Assembly (NCBI GenBank): GCA_000153745.1
Contig: DS022282.1
Coordinates: forward strand, 602,027 to 666,026
Direction: 5' to 3'
DNA from: Rhodobacterales bacterium HTCC2255
GTDB lineage: Bacteria > Pseudomonadota > Alphaproteobacteria > Rhodobacterales > Rhodobacteraceae
DNA length: 64,000 nucleotides
Below, in pieces: positions 18,085-26,898 of this stretch. The translations under genes and the position numbers were made by a program. Below the pieces are notes generated by a model that searched no databases, was not told the DNA's origin, and worked only from the letters and a program-made list of their open reading frames with translations. Positions within the stretch are counted from its first letter, which is position 1; each line of letters opens with the position of its first letter.

Positions 18085-18325
18085 AGATAAAGTATAGACA
18101 TCTTTCATTTTTAATACCTAGCCGTTACCAAAACCCACCCTCGCCAAATGAGCGTCTGAGTAAAGGCTATAGAATCGGTGATATCAAGGCCTCAGCCCAT
18201 GCATCACACAAAACGTACGCCTGTATCTCGCTGAAACAACGCGGTTATTCACGCAATTATGGGCTAGTTTGCAATCTGGGGAAGCAGATGGCGAAGTTGG
18301 TAGACTTTTGAGATAAGGTATTACT
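18085..18325 (+). repeat. repeat A, copy 2, with flanking modules (in the 18061-18426 intergenic region)
   Basis: The 166-base core 18128-18293 matches 14614-14779 (about 156 of 166 by eye, no gaps). It is flanked by two copies of an AGATAAGG-type module (18085-18099 and 18311-18325) also seen at repeats B2 and C. One frame is open from the conserved CCAAAAC end for about 57 codons to a TGA, without a credible start or ribosome-binding site. The 366-base region otherwise holds a weak CCTGG/CCAGG hairpin just after the LysR stop and the leader of the desaturase gene. Confidence 0.85.
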
Positions 18326-18426
18326 TGAACTAAATTTGTTTGAAATCGACATGCGCTGTCGCATTCGGGAAAGACCGGCTAAATCAGAAAAAGAATATTG
18401 TTAGTATAGACATGTGCGAGGTAATG

Positions 18427-19425
18427 ATGACAAACAAAATCAACCCAGAAGCGATTAGCAGGGAATGGAATTATCATCCCGAGCTACCGCTTGCTGACCC
18501 ATCATTATTCAAATGGCCACCAGACCCTCGCTTTTTGAGCCGTTGGGTCGTCCGTAACTGGCTTACAATGAGCGAGCGCGTAATGATGGTTTTGCTGGCA
18601 ACGCTATGTTGGTGGTTGTTCTACCCAGCCTTGGAGTCGGTGAAGACCTTTGCATTCGGATGGGTCCTTCAGGTCTGGCTCGTCAATCTATGCTTGATGA
18701 TCGGGATCGCGGGAGGGCTCCACTATTTTTTCTATATACGTAAGGAACAAGGCAAAAGGCTGAAGTTCGATCATCGAGACCTGGCACGCGGCAACAAACT
18801 CTGGAATTTCTCAAACCAAATACATGACAATATGTTTTGGTCTCTGGGCAGCGGTGTACTGCAACTTACGATGTACCAAGTCGTCATTATGTGGCTGATG
18901 GCGAACGAATACGTTCCAACGATCAATTTAGCCTCTAATCCTATCCTGTTTGTTGCTGGATTGGTTTTACTACCGATCTGGTCGGCGTTTCATTTTTACT
19001 GGATGCATCGGCTTTTGCATTTGCCATTCATCTATAAGCATGTCCATTCACTGCACCACCGCAATGTCAATATCGGGCCGTGGTCCGGGCTCTCCATGCA
19101 TCCCGTTGAGCACCTGCTCTACCTGTCTTCACTTTTGATCCATTTCGTTTTCCCCAGCCATCCGATCCTTGTGTATTTTCATGTGATCTATCTTGGACCG
19201 GGGGCGGCGATGACCCATACTGGCTACGAAGATTTGCTTGTTAGAGATAAACGCAGATTGGCGTTGGGAACGTTTTATCACCAGCTGCATCATCGCTATT
19301 ACGAGTGCAACTATGGTAATCAAGAAATGCCTTGGGACCGTTGGTTTGGAACATTTCATGACGGCAGCGACGATGGAACTCAAGATACTCGAACACGCAA
19401 GAAGACAATGCACCGCAATATTTGA
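18427..19425 (+). CDS. sterol desaturase / fatty acid hydroxylase-family protein
   Basis: A membrane di-iron hydroxylase of 332 residues. Several hydrophobic helices precede the histidine clusters: HRLLH, HSLHH within KHVHSLHHRNVNIGPWSG, HPVEH, and C-terminal HHRYYECNYGNQEMPWDRWFGTFH (two blocks), which place the eight-plus His ligands typical of the family. ATG 18427 is chosen: GAGG lies six bases upstream, whereas ATG 18424 is too close to it and the more distant TTG has no support. It is alone between repeats A2 and B1 and is GC-rich (32 of 60 at 18541-18600). Its substrate (sterol, carotenoid, fatty acid or hopanoid) is unknown. Confidence 0.82.
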   Translation: MTNKINPEAISREWNYHPELPLADPSLFKWPPDPRFLSRWVVRNWLTMSERVMMVLLATLCWWLFYPALESVKTFAFGWVLQVWLVNLCLMIGIAGGLHYFFYIRKEQGKRLKFDHRDLARGNKLWNFSNQIHDNMFWSLGSGVLQLTMYQVVIMWLMANEYVPTINLASNPILFVAGLVLLPIWSAFHFYWMHRLLHLPFIYKHVHSLHHRNVNIGPWSGLSMHPVEHLLYLSSLLIHFVFPSHPILVYFHVIYLGPGAAMTHTGYEDLLVRDKRRLALGTFYHQLHHRYYECNYGNQEMPWDRWFGTFHDGSDDGTQDTRTRKKTMHRNI

Positions 19426-19521
19426 TCATGGCTATCTATCATTTAAGAAGACTGTCACATTAACATGACACCTGCGCGCAGGCGCGTGCGCATGTCTACA
19501 TATATCACTTTAGTCAATACT

Positions 19522-19650
19522 GTGGGGGCTAACGTGGGGGCTAATTCTATAATATCATATTTTATTTATAGATAACAATTACTTAAAGCCAGTAAGTGGC
19601 GGTGTCGACTGACTTAGTAGATCAAGCATCAGGTTTTGCAAATGGGCGAA
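19522..19650 (+). repeat. repeat B, copy 1
   Basis: The 79-base core 19572-19650 is repeated at 23241-23319 in the same orientation with a single difference (gacT versus gacC). About 50 bases upstream of each core are two GTGGG-type direct repeats spaced exactly 12 bases apart; here they are GTGGGGGCTAA at 19522 and 19534. A perfect palindrome CCTGCGCGCAGG lies at 19471-19482, after the desaturase stop. The core contains GGCGGTGTCG, which also ends repeat A1. No gene is present in 19426-19671. Confidence 0.87.
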
Positions 19651-19671
19651 GATTAGATTCTATCAGCTTTA

Positions 19672-20541
19672 TTAATGAAATTGCGCATGTAACCATTCAT
19701 TAAAAATAAGGGCAGTTGTTTGTTTTTCTTTTCTTACATCTTTCTTAACTAGGTAATGTGATTGTCCAAGGGGAACCCGATCACCTACAATACTTATGTT
19801 CTGCCCTGAACTGAGAGCCCTTAATGCAAATCGTTCAATAACTACAGCGCGACCAAGATCGTTAGCTACCAATTCACAAGCTGCAACCGATGTATCAACT
19901 ATTAAACGCGTAGATTTTACTTCATGTTTTAAGTCAAATTCTGCCATATAACGTGTCCAATGATCATCAAAGCCCAAGATATGTATTGGATTTATTTTTT
20001 CCAAATCAGCAATAGAATGAATATTTTCTTTTGTTTTCAAACTACAAATTGGTACAATAAATTCATCTGCAAGTTTTTCTAAATTTGCAATCGTATGGGT
20101 GTTTGGCGCCAGAATAATGTCTATATCTATATTTTGACTATCAACATTTTCTTTCCAGATAGCGGTAATAAACTTAAGCCCAATTTCTGGATGAAGCATT
20201 TTAAACTCACCCAACTTAGGCGCAAGCCAAATAATTAATGCCATTGAAGCTCGAACAACAATAGTATTCCTTAAATCTGGACCAAATAGTCCATAAGTTG
20301 AAATTGTTAATGTCTCAAGGGTATTGCGGACAGATGGCAAATATGCCTTTCCAATTTCAGTAAGCTGAATACTTTTTGCTCTTCGAATGAATAATTCATT
20401 GCCAAGCTTCGTCTCCAATGCCTTTATTTGTAAACTTACAGCTGTTTGCGTTAAGCCCAATTCTTGGCTAGCTGCGGTAAACCCTGATAGTCGTGCTACC
20501 GCCTCAAATGTTCGAAGCCAATTTAAATTTAGATTTAACAT
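19672..20541 (-). CDS. LysR-family transcriptional regulator (GcvA-like)
   Basis: A 289-residue LysR protein with an N-terminal HTH typical of GcvA-type members (LNWLRTFEAVARLSGFTAASQELGLTQTAVSLQIKALE, split over residues 5-43) and an effector domain. It is divergent from the oxygenase gene at 20685 with about 140 bases between, so it probably activates the oxygenase, hydrolase and dehydrogenase unit. Its stop codon is 22 bases from the end of repeat B1. Confidence 0.86.
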   Translation of the reverse strand: MLNLNLNWLRTFEAVARLSGFTAASQELGLTQTAVSLQIKALETKLGNELFIRRAKSIQLTEIGKAYLPSVRNTLETLTISTYGLFGPDLRNTIVVRASMALIIWLAPKLGEFKMLHPEIGLKFITAIWKENVDSQNIDIDIILAPNTHTIANLEKLADEFIVPICSLKTKENIHSIADLEKINPIHILGFDDHWTRYMAEFDLKHEVKSTRLIVDTSVAACELVANDLGRAVVIERFALRALSSGQNISIVGDRVPLGQSHYLVKKDVRKEKQTTALIFNEWLHAQFH

Positions 20542-20684
20542 TTGTTAATTTATCCATATAATTTTTATGTTCATGAGGCATTAAGAATATGTTTTTCTTT
20601 TCCATATTTTTTGTCATATCATTCATATACTGTCAATTTGGTATCTAAAGTAAACGTTTAGCAAAGCTTTTAAATGGGGTGAAA

Positions 20685-21548
20685 ATGGATAATTCTTTTA
20701 CAACACATGGCGACATGGCACTTAATTTGGTTGATTTAGAAAAATATCCAATCGAGAATTTAGAATTTGGTGATGGTGCAAAATTTTTAAAAGATTGCCA
20801 GCAAAAAATGGATGAAAATGGTTGGTGTAACTTTGATGGATTTATCAAGCCCAATGCACTCAATGCATTAGAAGATGAAGCAACTGCCCTTCAATCAATT
20901 GCAGAAACACTTACAATAAAGCGAAATATCTATCAGGGAAAAGTCGATACAAGTGTACCGAAAGATGATCCAAGGCGCCGTGAGTACATTCATGTTGCAT
21001 CACAACTTGCAGATGATCAAATTTCTGAAAGCACATTGATTAAACAACTTTATAAATCTGAAAAATTAACCGATTTCATTCGTCGCGTTCAAAGAAAATC
21101 TGCGCTTTACCGTTGTGCAGATGAATTTCAAGCTCTTAATATTGTGGCGTTGCATCCAGGCAGCTGGCATGCATGGCATTATGATACAACTGAATGCACA
21201 GTCACTTTACTTCTTAAAGCTGCAGAAAAAGGTGGTGAGTTCGCTTTTCTACCCAATTCACGAACAGATGAAACTGAAGATCGTGAAACTGTCGACCAAT
21301 TACTTGCAGGAGATATGTCCAAAGCTAAAACATTTAGCCGAGGCGCAGGCACCTTCACATTGTTTCGTGGTGGTTATTCTCTCCATGGAGTTACTCAAGT
21401 TGAAGGTACAAATCCCCGTATTACCTCGATCATGACTTATAGCGAAGACCCAAATACCATCCTGAGTGACGAAGTGAATGTACGTATTTATGGGAAAAGA
21501 GTTGAAAAGATTTTGGCAGCAAGGAAACTAGCAAGAACAATTACATAG
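20685..21548 (+). CDS. BesD/HalD-like 2OG-Fe(II) oxygenase, predicted hydroxylase
   Basis: A 287-residue non-heme iron oxygenase. Fe ligands are H165 and D167 in AWHYDTTECTVTLLL and H234 in GGYSLHGV, with R245 (NPRITSIMTY) as the 2OG-binding arginine. The sequence around the triad (HYD..E.TVTLLL..AEKGGEFAFLPN) resembles the amino-acid halogenase family BesD/HalD, where the halogenating members carry Gly in place of the Asp ligand. Here Asp is present, so hydroxylation rather than chlorination is predicted. ATG 20685 with GGGG upstream is chosen over a GTG six bases earlier. First gene of a three-gene catabolic-looking unit divergent from LysR. Confidence 0.75.
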   Translation: MDNSFTTHGDMALNLVDLEKYPIENLEFGDGAKFLKDCQQKMDENGWCNFDGFIKPNALNALEDEATALQSIAETLTIKRNIYQGKVDTSVPKDDPRRREYIHVASQLADDQISESTLIKQLYKSEKLTDFIRRVQRKSALYRCADEFQALNIVALHPGSWHAWHYDTTECTVTLLLKAAEKGGEFAFLPNSRTDETEDRETVDQLLAGDMSKAKTFSRGAGTFTLFRGGYSLHGVTQVEGTNPRITSIMTYSEDPNTILSDEVNVRIYGKRVEKILAARKLARTIT

Positions 21549-21595
21549 AGATATAATAAATAAAATATCAATACTCTAAAATGGAAAGTAGAAGA

Positions 21596-22144
21596 ATGAA
21601 AACTGCATTAGTTGTAATCGACGTACAAATGGCACTAGCGCATGATGATGCAAATGGTGCAGAACGGTCCTGCCCTCAAGCTGAAAAAAATATCACAGCA
21701 CTCTTGTCTAAGTTTCGTGAGCGAGGAGATACAGTTGTTCATGTTCATCACCACGGGCGCGATCCAGAAGATCCATTTTATGAAAATGCTGAGGGCTCAC
21801 TCGTACAGCCTTATGCAAAACCAACAGATATTGAAACCCGATATATCAAATATGCAAGCAGCGCATTTACAGGCACATCTCTTGAAGCAGATTTACGCGC
21901 TCAAAACATTGAACGTCTTGTGATGTGTGGCGCAACAGCCAACCATTGTGTGGAGTCTGCTACACGTGCAGCAGCTGACCTAGGCTTTGAAACGATTTAT
22001 GCGGCTGATGCCGTATGGGCCTATGCTATCACTGGCCCTGATGGTGCAGAGCATTCTGCGGAAGAAGTGCATTCGATATCCCTCAGTACAATACAGGGTG
22101 AATTTGCCGAAGTATTAAAAACTGAACAAATTCTTTTGAATTAG
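21596..22144 (+). CDS. isochorismatase-family cysteine hydrolase
   Basis: A 182-residue amidohydrolase-type protein. The catalytic triad is visible: D9 in LVVIDVQ, K85 in RYIKYASSAF and C118 in ATANHCVESATRAA, preceded by the usual cis-peptide region (VMCGAT). Members hydrolyse amides such as nicotinamide, N-carbamoyl compounds or ureidoacrylate. The start MKTALVV at 21596 is preferred to an ATG five codons upstream because AGAAG precedes it and family homology starts there. It follows the oxygenase by 47 bases and precedes a dehydrogenase, suggesting sequential breakdown of a nitrogen-containing compound. Confidence 0.82.
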   Translation: MKTALVVIDVQMALAHDDANGAERSCPQAEKNITALLSKFRERGDTVVHVHHHGRDPEDPFYENAEGSLVQPYAKPTDIETRYIKYASSAFTGTSLEADLRAQNIERLVMCGATANHCVESATRAAADLGFETIYAADAVWAYAITGPDGAEHSAEEVHSISLSTIQGEFAEVLKTEQILLN

Positions 22145-22171
22145 CTTGAAAATAATAATAAGGAAGTTGAA

Positions 22172-23083
22172 ATGCGTATAGGATTTATTGGTCTTGGGAC
22201 AATGGGCGGGGCTGCATCACTAAACTTAATACGTGGTGGTCATCAATTGACGGTTTGTGACTTAGACCTCAAGCGAGCTACTAAACATTTAGAACTTGGA
22301 GCAAAATGGGCAGACACACCAAGTGAGGCTGCAAAGGATGTAGACATTGTTTTCACTATGGTCTTTGGCCCAAAACAAATTGAACAAATAATACGCGGTG
22401 AAAATGGATTATTGCATTCGATGGGGCCGGGGCAAGTCTGGGTTGATTTAACGACTAATCAACCAGAATTAGCACGTGAGCTTGCACAAGAGATAATAGA
22501 TACTGGAGCAATAGCCATTGATGCCCCAGTAACTGGTGCAGTTGATGGCGCTCGAAATGGAAATATGACACAATTTGCAGGAGGTGACAAAGAAACAATC
22601 GAGCGCATTAGACCCGTTATGGAATTGATGGGTCCAGTTCATTACATGGGTTCAAATGGGAGTGGCTCAATCACAAAGCTAGCTAGCAATCAACTATGGG
22701 CTATTCACGCCACTGCAATGGGCGAAGCATTGGTCATGGCAGTAAAATCTGGTGTAGAACTGTCACGCGCTTGGGAAGCCCTGAAAATAGGAGCAAGTGA
22801 AAGTTGGTGTATGCACCATGATGCACCTTCAGTGTTTGCAGGGCATTATGACCCCTCATTCACCCTTGATTTATGTCAGAAAGATCTAAACCTGATTGTT
22901 CAAGCATGTGATGATGCAGGAACAGAAGCCCCCACAACACGCCTTGTGTGTGATCGCTTTGAAATGGCCAAAAAGAAGTATGGAGGTGATAAAGGTGAAC
23001 TTCACGTAGTGAAGCTTGAAGAAGATGCCGCTGACGTTAGTCTGCAAATGGATGGAAATTGGACACCTCATTGGGAAAAATAA
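22172..23083 (+). CDS. 3-hydroxyisobutyrate dehydrogenase-family protein
   Basis: A 303-residue beta-hydroxyacid dehydrogenase. The NAD(P)-binding GFIGLGTMGGAASLNL motif is at residues 4-19, the substrate-binding DAPVTGAVDGARNG motif is near residue 123, and the catalytic lysine lies in GSGSITKLASNQL. It starts 27 bases after the hydrolase with AAGGAAG upstream. It would oxidise a 3-hydroxy acid or reduce a semialdehyde produced in the same pathway. It ends the unit; repeat B2 lies downstream. Confidence 0.84.
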   Translation: MRIGFIGLGTMGGAASLNLIRGGHQLTVCDLDLKRATKHLELGAKWADTPSEAAKDVDIVFTMVFGPKQIEQIIRGENGLLHSMGPGQVWVDLTTNQPELARELAQEIIDTGAIAIDAPVTGAVDGARNGNMTQFAGGDKETIERIRPVMELMGPVHYMGSNGSGSITKLASNQLWAIHATAMGEALVMAVKSGVELSRAWEALKIGASESWCMHHDAPSVFAGHYDPSFTLDLCQKDLNLIVQACDDAGTEAPTTRLVCDRFEMAKKKYGGDKGELHVVKLEEDAADVSLQMDGNWTPHWEK

Positions 23084-23132
23084 TCATAAAATAATCAAAA
23101 TCCATTTCAAAATTAGTGTTGTTTAAAATACG

Positions 23133-23319
23133 AGATAAGGTTTAGACCCCACCTCGTGGGAACATCTCACTTATACCTTCCATTACTTCATTGTGGGTAG
23201 TGTTGTGGGTAAGCATATGTAAATTATATTTTATTGATATATAACAATTACTTAAAGCCAGTAAGTGGCGGTGTCGACTGACCTAGTAGATCAAGCATCA
23301 GGTTTTGCAAATGGGCGAA
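23133..23319 (+). repeat. repeat B, copy 2, with AGATAAGG module (in the 23084-23456 intergenic region)
   Basis: The core 23241-23319 matches 19572-19650 at 78 of 79 positions. Two GTGGGT copies start at 23193 and 23205 (12-base period, as in copy 1). An AGATAAGG module starts at 23133 and a CCCAC/GTGGG mini-hairpin lies at 23148-23160. Between the core and the clpB fragment (23320-23456) I see no gene. The same-orientation pair B1/B2 brackets the LysR-oxygenase-hydrolase-dehydrogenase unit. Confidence 0.87.
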
Positions 23320-23456
23320 AACGCTTTCCATTCATGCTATAATGCACAACGCCACCAAACCTTTTTACCACTGCTTGAACTCATTACAGTGTCGGCTTGA
23401 CGGGCATGTCACAGAAATTAATTCCCAAGATTCTGTCAAGCAAGATGGTTTAATCT

Positions 23457-24047
23457 GACAAAGCCGTAGAAAAGGCACATCCTGATGTGTTCAACGTACT
23501 CTTACAAGTGTTAGATGATGGTCAATTGACTGATGGACAAGGTCGCGTTGTTGATTTCAAACAAACATTGATTATTCTGACATCCAACTTAGGTGCTCAG
23601 GCCTTGAGCCAATTATCAGATGGTGAAAATGTAGACGAAGCAAAAGGTCAAGTGATGTCTGCTGTTCAGGCTCATTTTCGTCCTGAATTTCTGAATCGTT
23701 TGGACGAGATTATTCTTTTTGATCGCTTAAGCCGTTAAAATATGGATGGGATCGTTGATATCCAGTTAGATATTTTGAACAAACGGTTGGCAGGGCGCAA
23801 AATTTTGCTAAAAGTCGACAAAACCGCAAAAACATGGTTAGCGGATCAGGGTTATGATACTGTTTATGGTGCACGCCCATTGAAACGTGTAATTCAAAAA
23901 GCGTTACAGGATGAGTTGGCAGAGGTGCTGTTGTCAGGTGAGTTGTTGGATGGCGCAGAGGTAAAGGTCAGTGCGAATGATGCTGGTCTGACTATCAATG
24001 ACAAAGGTCGCAAACCACGAAGGCCAAAAGGAGCGAGCATTCATTAA
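23457..24047 (+). pseudogene. clpB: clpB 3' fragment, interrupted by a stop codon
   Basis: The frame starting after a TAA reads [20 protein letters not shown], the ClpB second AAA+ domain from its Walker B region, and continues through [26 protein letters not shown] and the C-terminal YDTVYGARPLKRVIQKAL. A TAA at 23736-23738 interrupts the same frame after DRLSR, before MDGIVDIQLDIL. The N-terminal three quarters of ClpB are missing, including both Walker A motifs. This is a displaced, decaying copy; a functional clpB must be elsewhere. It sits directly after repeat B2, consistent with rearrangement at that border. Confidence 0.87.
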
Positions 24048-24154
24048 AAATGGCAATGCCAGAGTTGATGTTCAAGCTTTTTACTGTGTCGAAAAATATA
24101 CAAAACAAGGTATATGCTCTAAGTTTTAGAAATTATCTGCCTAAATTTTTGTGT

Positions 24155-24802
24155 TTATATTGAATTAGCTTCAATTGCTGTTCCATATTTTGGAAGCTCA
24201 GCCAAAGTTTTTCCATGTGCTGCCATCAAAGTATCTCTAACGTATGCAATATGCGCTGTTTCCTCGATAATTTCTGCTAAATACTGTGCTTTCATTAAAT
24301 TTTCTCCAACACCAATAGTCCCATGGTTCGCTAAAACAGCTGCGTGAATCTTTCTATTAGTGAAAACTGGACTTATATCTTTGGCAGTTTGCGGGCCACC
24401 CTGAGTTGATAGTGGAATAAGGGGCATTTTACCGATTTTTTCAATTGTTTGAACTGTAAGACAAGGTATTTCAATACCTGCACTGGCATATCCTGTTGCC
24501 CAAGGACTGTGGCAGTGAACAATGGCACGAATATCATCTCTAATACGATATAAATCTAGATGAAATCCAAGATCTTTTGATGGTTTCTGAGCTGATTTCT
24601 CAATTGATCCGTCTAAATTAACTATCTGTAGATTATCATGGGTACATTCATTAAATCCTATCCCAGATGGCTTAATGATTATAGCGTCTTGTTTTTCTAA
24701 GCGGACAGAAAGGTTACCTCCTGCATTAGTTTGCAAACGTAAATCAAAACACCTTTTGGCAGTAGCAATCAATTCTTCTTTTTTTTCATAAATTTCAGAC
24801 AT
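24155..24802 (-). CDS. class II aldolase (FucA/AraD-like)
   Basis: A 215-residue class II aldolase/epimerase. Visible are NAGGNLSVRL, the IIKPSG motif, metal-binding H in VHCHSP (two His), and the second His in VLANHGTIGVG. Such enzymes cleave sugar-1-phosphates (fuculose-1-P, others) to dihydroxyacetone phosphate and an aldehyde, or decarboxylate/epimerise related substrates, using Zn. The ATG at 24802 overlaps the stop of the upstream UPF0261 gene (TGATG) and AAGGA precedes it. Last gene of the leftward MalEFGK-type transporter operon. Confidence 0.83.
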   Translation of the reverse strand: MSEIYEKKEELIATAKRCFDLRLQTNAGGNLSVRLEKQDAIIIKPSGIGFNECTHDNLQIVNLDGSIEKSAQKPSKDLGFHLDLYRIRDDIRAIVHCHSPWATGYASAGIEIPCLTVQTIEKIGKMPLIPLSTQGGPQTAKDISPVFTNRKIHAAVLANHGTIGVGENLMKAQYLAEIIEETAHIAYVRDTLMAAHGKTLAELPKYGTAIEANSI

Positions 24803-25959
24803 CAATATTCCTTGTTAGTTGATGAGTATTCTTCGAGTGTATTTAATATTGAAACTGTTATTTCAGGATCGCTAATATGAACATTATGAGTTACTAACTT
24901 AATGTGACTTTTTAAATTTTGGTTAACCGTTTGAAGGAAGATATTTCTTAGATTTTCATCTTCAATGGCCCCACCAGAAATGTCCTGATGAGAAAAGCCA
25001 CCCATTGGAACGATTAATTTTGTCGGACCTTTTGTCAAATTCAAACTATCACAAAGTGCCTTTGCAACAATAATCATCTCAGTTTCAGAAACTTTAACAT
25101 GAGTAAAAAAACCAGAATGTTCATAGTGATCACGTTTAAGATATTTTTCTGGAATAAGTAATTTTTCACCTAGACCAATAAAGTTTAATCCCCCGGGTAA
25201 AACAATTCTTGGCAAATCCATAGAAACGCTAAATCTCGTTGGCATAGGCGCATGTGCACCTGCAATATGAAGGCGTGTAAGTTCATGAGGAGTTAAATCA
25301 ATTATTGTATGAAATGCATTTCGTTCAGCAAAACGCGCAAATGCAGCTCCACCATATCCATTAGCATGAAATACAGTGGTTTCTTTATTCTTTTGACGCA
25401 ATGCCGCCACAAGAGGAACAATTGCAGACTCTGTAGCTCCAAGAGCTGTAATCCCAATAGAAGATCCTGAACTGAAAGTATTTTCAACATTTTTTTTCAT
25501 ACACAATCCAGCAGTTATAGCCGCAGCATTATTCAAAACTTCACGTAGGGTTGTATTTAATCCACAAATATCTGCCAATGTTGGAACTAATATAATAGAT
25601 GTATCAGACATCGCTGTTCTTGGATCAAATGGTAATGTTGTGACTAGTATCTTGGGGAAAGTAATGGGTAATGCTCTCATAATCTGCAAGATTATTTCAC
25701 CACCTGTCCCTCCACCTAACCCAACAATTGCGCTGACACCATTTTCAATGGCATTCTCCACCTCGAGTATTGCTTTGTTACTAGTCAATGCCATTGCATT
25801 TATTTTTTGCACACCACTTAATACTTTTGAATCTGATATTAAGGACACATCTAATATTCGAACATCAATTTTATGTTCAATCAATTGTGTTCTGAGATAT
25901 TCTGCTTCTTCTAATTTTGTATTTAATGTACATAAAAGAAGAACACTGGAAGATTTCAT
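24802..25959 (-). CDS. UPF0261 / Tm-1-like ATP-binding domain protein
   Basis: A 385-residue protein of the UPF0261 family: an N-terminal Rossmann-like half with VLLLCTLNTKLEEAEYLR and GLGGGTGGEIILQIMRALP, and a C-terminal half with FHANGYGGAAFARFA and LPGGLNFIGLG. The plant Tm-1 resistance protein shares the N-terminal domain. The bacterial function is not settled, but family members often sit in sugar or sugar-acid catabolic operons beside TIM-barrel or aldolase genes. It overlaps the class II aldolase gene and follows the permease by four bases. Confidence 0.8.
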   Translation of the reverse strand: MKSSSVLLLCTLNTKLEEAEYLRTQLIEHKIDVRILDVSLISDSKVLSGVQKINAMALTSNKAILEVENAIENGVSAIVGLGGGTGGEIILQIMRALPITFPKILVTTLPFDPRTAMSDTSIILVPTLADICGLNTTLREVLNNAAAITAGLCMKKNVENTFSSGSSIGITALGATESAIVPLVAALRQKNKETTVFHANGYGGAAFARFAERNAFHTIIDLTPHELTRLHIAGAHAPMPTRFSVSMDLPRIVLPGGLNFIGLGEKLLIPEKYLKRDHYEHSGFFTHVKVSETEMIIVAKALCDSLNLTKGPTKLIVPMGGFSHQDISGGAIEDENLRNIFLQTVNQNLKSHIKLVTHNVHISDPEITVSILNTLEEYSSTNKEY

Positions 25960-25963
25960 AATC

Positions 25964-26893
25964 TTAACCTTTTACCGCTCCGGCTGTCATACCTGATATA
26001 ATCTGACGTGAAGCAAATAATGTAAAAATTATTGGTGGGATTGCAAGCAACATTCCAGTTGCCATTATAACACCCCATTCAATATTAAATTCTGACATAT
26101 TATTCACAATTAAAATAGGAACTGTTTTCGTTCCCCTATCCGATAAAGCTGATGCCAATAGGTACTCATTCCACGCTATTCTAAATGTAAAAATTGCTGC
26201 AGCTGCTAAACCTGGTTTTATCAACGGCAAAACTACAAGAAAAAATACTTGAAAAGGACCTGCCCCATCAACTCGAGCTGCTTCTTCTAATGACCGAGGG
26301 ACTTGAATTATAAAGCTTTGTAGTATCCATATAACGAATGGTAAGTTCATTGCTACATATATTAATATGATACCTGAATGTGTTCCTGCCAAACAAACAT
26401 CACCACGACCACCGAAGACATCACGAATTATTTCTCCAAAATAAGAATTTTTTGAAATGCAGAATTCATTATTCCACAGCCCAAAAACAGGCACAAGTAA
26501 TACTGCGGGAGGAACCATTCTAACCATTAATGTAGTCAAAGATGCAGTATCTCGTCCCATAAACTTAAATCGAACTAGAGCATAAGCTGCCATACAACCT
26601 ATCACCAATGTGAGTAATGTTGAAATCAAAGCAATAATAATAGAATTTATGAATGCTCCACCAAATTTTAAAGAACAAAAATCTAAATGATCAAGCTCGT
26701 ACCATAAAACATCACATAACGCCGTTTCGTAATTCTGGATTGTAGGAAGAAATAGCAAACCAGATGTTCCACCAATTATATCAACATCAAGTTTAAACGA
26801 ATTTGCAAGCATCAATACAATTGGACCCACAGCCATAAATATTAGGGTAATTAATAATGCGTAAAAAGCTGGGTTTTGGCGTTCATAATTCAT
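25964..26893 (-). CDS. sugar ABC transporter permease (MalG-like)
   Basis: An inner-membrane permease of 309 residues with about six transmembrane helices. The cytoplasmic EAA loop reads EEAARVDGAGPFQVFFLVVLPL. An inserted periplasmic loop (ALCDVLWYELDHLDFCSLKFG, broken in two) makes it slightly longer than MalG. It pairs with the MalF-like permease five bases upstream to form the membrane channel for the substrate-binding protein at 27880. Confidence 0.87.
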   Translation of the reverse strand: MNYERQNPAFYALLITLIFMAVGPIVLMLANSFKLDVDIIGGTSGLLFLPTIQNYETALCDVLWYELDHLDFCSLKFGGAFINSIIIALISTLLTLVIGCMAAYALVRFKFMGRDTASLTTLMVRMVPPAVLLVPVFGLWNNEFCISKNSYFGEIIRDVFGGRGDVCLAGTHSGIILIYVAMNLPFVIWILQSFIIQVPRSLEEAARVDGAGPFQVFFLVVLPLIKPGLAAAAIFTFRIAWNEYLLASALSDRGTKTVPILIVNNMSEFNIEWGVIMATGMLLAIPPIIFTLFASRQIISGMTAGAVKG

Positions 26894-26898
26894 TAGCT

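Noticed and set aside
14579-23456. Classical insertion sequences bounding the units
   Set aside because: No transposase gene, no terminal inverted repeats and no short target duplications could be seen.
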